A DNA stretch of 64,000 nt, from contig JBEKZV010000011.1 of assembly GCA_049509515.1 (NCBI GenBank), positions 1-64,000 of the forward strand. The letters are read 5' to 3'. The position numbers were made by a program, and so were the translations under genes. Shown here one piece after another: positions 62,359-64,000 of the stretch (positions within the stretch are counted from its first letter, which is position 1; each line of letters begins with the position of its first letter). The notes under the pieces are model-generated. The model worked only from the letters and a program-made list of their open reading frames with translations. It did not search any database and had not been told where the DNA came from. Origin of the DNA: JBEKCP01 sp049509515 (GTDB lineage: Bacteria > Planctomycetota > Planctomycetia > Pirellulales > Thermoguttaceae).

Positions 62359-64000
62359 TTAGATCCACGCCTTGCGCATCAGCCAGGTCTTGACACCCTG
62401 GGTCAAAAGGACATAGCAGAACAGCGTCGCCACCAGCAGCGGCCAGTAGAGCGGGGGCAACGCCCTGAACCCAAGCCAGTGTGCGATCGGCGAGAAGGGC
62501 AGCCAAGCACCGACGGCCATGATGATTGCGGTCGTAACCGTCAGCGGCCAACTGGCCCAGCTCTGGAGGAACGGGATGCGGTTGGTGCGAATGACGTGGA
62601 TGATCAGCGTCTGGGTCAGCAGGGATTCCACGAACCAGCCGGTCTGGAAGAGCGCTGCGTTGTCCCAGCAGTGGAAGACGTACAGCATCACGAGATACGT
62701 CGTGTAGTCGAAGACCGAGCTGCACGGGCCGACAAAGAGGATGAACCGCGCAATCTCTCCCATCTGCCAGGGGTGGGGCTTGGCGACCTGCTCCGGATCG
62801 ACGTTGTCGGCGGGAATGGGCACCTGCGAGAAGTCGTAGAGCAGATTGTTCGTCAAGATCTGTTTGGTCTCCATCGGCAGGAACGGCAAAAAGGCGCTGG
62901 CGCCCAGCACGCTGAACATGTTGCCGAAGTTCGAGCTGGCGCCCATGCGAACGTATTTGAGGATGTTGGCGAAGACCTTGCGGCCTTCCAGCACGCCCTC
63001 CTCGAGCACCATGAGGCTCTTTTCGAGGAGGATGATGTCCGCGGCCTCCTTGGCGATGTCCACGGCGCTGTCGACGGAGATGCCCACGTCGGCGGCGCGC
63101 AGCGCCGGAGAATCGTTGATGCCGTCTCCCAGGAAACCGACGACGTGCCGCTTGCTCTGCAAGGCGCGGATGACCCGCTGCTTATGGGCGGGAGACAGGC
63201 GCGCGAAGAGCGTGGCCTGCTCGGCGGCCGCGGCCAGCTCGGCATCCGTCATGGCCTCCACCTGCGGGCCCAGCAGCACGCAATCCGTGGGCAGCCCGAC
63301 TTCCTGGCAGATCTTGCGGCTGACCAACTCGTTGTCGCCGGTCAGGACTTTGACCGTGACTCCGTGGTGCTTGAGCGCCAAGATGGCGGGGGCCGCGGAA
63401 TCCTTGGGCGGATCGAGGAAGGCGACGTAGCCCATGAGCACCAGCTCGCGCTCGTCGTCCTTGGAATAGGCCGCCCGCGGCTCGACGTCCTTGTAGGCAA
63501 TCGCCAGCACGCGGAACCCGTCGGCGCTCAACTCGTCGCAGTATTCCTTCAATTCCGTAATGAGCAGCGGATCGACCGGGTAGACTTTTCCCTCCAGCTC
63601 GAAGCGGTTGCAGCACTGGAACACGGCCTCCGTGGCGCCCTTGCAAATCAGGCGGCGGGTTCCCTGCGGCGTCTCGACGACCACCGACATCCGCTTGCGG
63701 GAGAAATCGAAGGGGATCTCGTCGAGCTTCTTGTGGTCCGGCACCGAGAACTTCTCGTGAATCTCGTGAAACTGCAGGATCGCGCGGTCCAGGACGTTGC
63801 GGAGCCCCGTCTGAAAATGGCTGTTCAGATAGGCCAGCGCCAGGACCCCTTCATCCTCGTGGCGGACGACGTCGCAATGCCGCTCCAGGATCACCCGGTC
63901 CAGCGTGAGCGTGCCGGTCTTGTCCGTACAGAGCACGTCCATGGCGCCGAGATTCTGAATCGAGTTCAGCCGCTTGACGATCACCTTCTTCCGCGACATG
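62359..64000 (-). CDS. mgtA: Magnesium-transporting P-type ATPase, 3' part (MgtA-like)
   Basis: The window edge cuts the gene; its N-terminal part lies beyond 64000. The visible 547 residues start in M-S-R-K-K-V-I-V-K-R-L-N-S-I-Q-N, then the phosphorylated Asp in D-K-T-G-T-L-T, a nucleotide-binding domain, T-G-D-N-E-L, and G-D-G-I-N-D-S-P-A-L, followed by several C-terminal membrane segments. The residues before D-K-T-G-T match MgtA/MgtB-type pumps, which import Mg2+ across the inner membrane, driven by ATP. The gene is transcribed leftward and ends at 62359, 120 bases before the PQQ-like gene's start region. Confidence 0.92.
   Translation of the reverse strand, partial: MSRKKVIVKRLNSIQNLGAMDVLCTDKTGTLTLDRVILERHCDVVRHEDEGVLALAYLNSHFQTGLRNVLDRAILQFHEIHEKFSVPDHKKLDEIPFDFSRKRMSVVVETPQGTRRLICKGATEAVFQCCNRFELEGKVYPVDPLLITELKEYCDELSADGFRVLAIAYKDVEPRAAYSKDDERELVLMGYVAFLDPPKDSAAPAILALKHHGVTVKVLTGDNELVSRKICQEVGLPTDCVLLGPQVEAMTDAELAAAAEQATLFARLSPAHKQRVIRALQSKRHVVGFLGDGINDSPALRAADVGISVDSAVDIAKEAADIILLEKSLMVLEEGVLEGRKVFANILKYVRMGASSNFGNMFSVLGASAFLPFLPMETKQILTNNLLYDFSQVPIPADNVDPEQVAKPHPWQMGEIARFILFVGPCSSVFDYTTYLVMLYVFHCWDNAALFQTGWFVESLLTQTLIIHVIRTNRIPFLQSWASWPLTVTTAIIMAVGAWLPFSPIAHWLGFRALPPLYWPLLVATLFCYVLLTQGVKTWLMRKAWI

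Overview
The window reads as a chromosomal segment of a high-GC member of the Planctomycetota, probably close to the Pirellulales. This is inferred from gene content, not from a marker gene. The supporting content is a secreted Cys-type sulfatase, four PQQ-like beta-propeller proteins (three with a W-x-W-R-G-P start), several large secreted glycosidase-like proteins, FG-GAP and VIT/vWA proteins, and many dispersed palindromic repeats between genes. No rRNA, CRISPR array, transposase or phage structural gene was seen.

Layout. 1-2.4 kb: a patch of visibly lower GC with orphan and decayed genes, ending at a tRNA-Asn(GTT). 2.6-11.2 kb: M16 peptidase, sulfatase, a glycosidase-like protein and a PQQ-like protein. 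11.4-16.6 kb: a four-gene plus-strand run (DUF4838 protein, PfkB kinase, class I aldolase, sugar isomerase) that looks like a sugar-breakdown operon. 16.6-19.8 kb: minus-strand TadE/TadG-type secreted proteins, one fused to a DUF4114-like protein through a repeat. 20.2-26.7 kb: a small secreted protein, a 1465-residue multidomain glycosidase-like protein and a PQQ-like protein. 26.7-33.7 kb: a tight minus-strand operon of four exported proteins (SUMF1-fold, PQQ-like, FG-GAP, glycosidase-like), followed by a broken sialidase-like gene. 34.7-38.6 kb: a CheR-type methyltransferase translationally coupled to a large hybrid histidine kinase. 39-44.3 kb: conserved hypotheticals, a Ski2-like helicase and three small YqjD/YqjE-type proteins. 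44.4-49.1 kb: a HicBA pair, a VIT-vWA protein, an ACT-domain protein and a lipoprotein. 49.2-54.5 kb: a histidine kinase, then larE, DUF2784, nnrD and larB. 54.7-59.2 kb: M24 peptidase, accB, accC and PPi-dependent phosphofructokinase. 59.3-64 kb: secreted cyclophilin, TPR lipoprotein, a PQQ-like protein and the 3' part of a Mg2+ P-type ATPase.

The least ordinary feature is how the dispersed repeats meet the genes. At least eight repeat families occur (labelled A-J and L in the entries). Several copies lie inside or at the ends of reading frames: one is an in-frame insert in the M16 peptidase, one joins a DUF4114-like protein to a TadE protein, two encode export signals, and three supply the last codons and stop codon of a gene. 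Repeats of this kind may be reshaping gene ends in this genome. All functional statements rest on motifs visible in the translated sequence; no database search was run.
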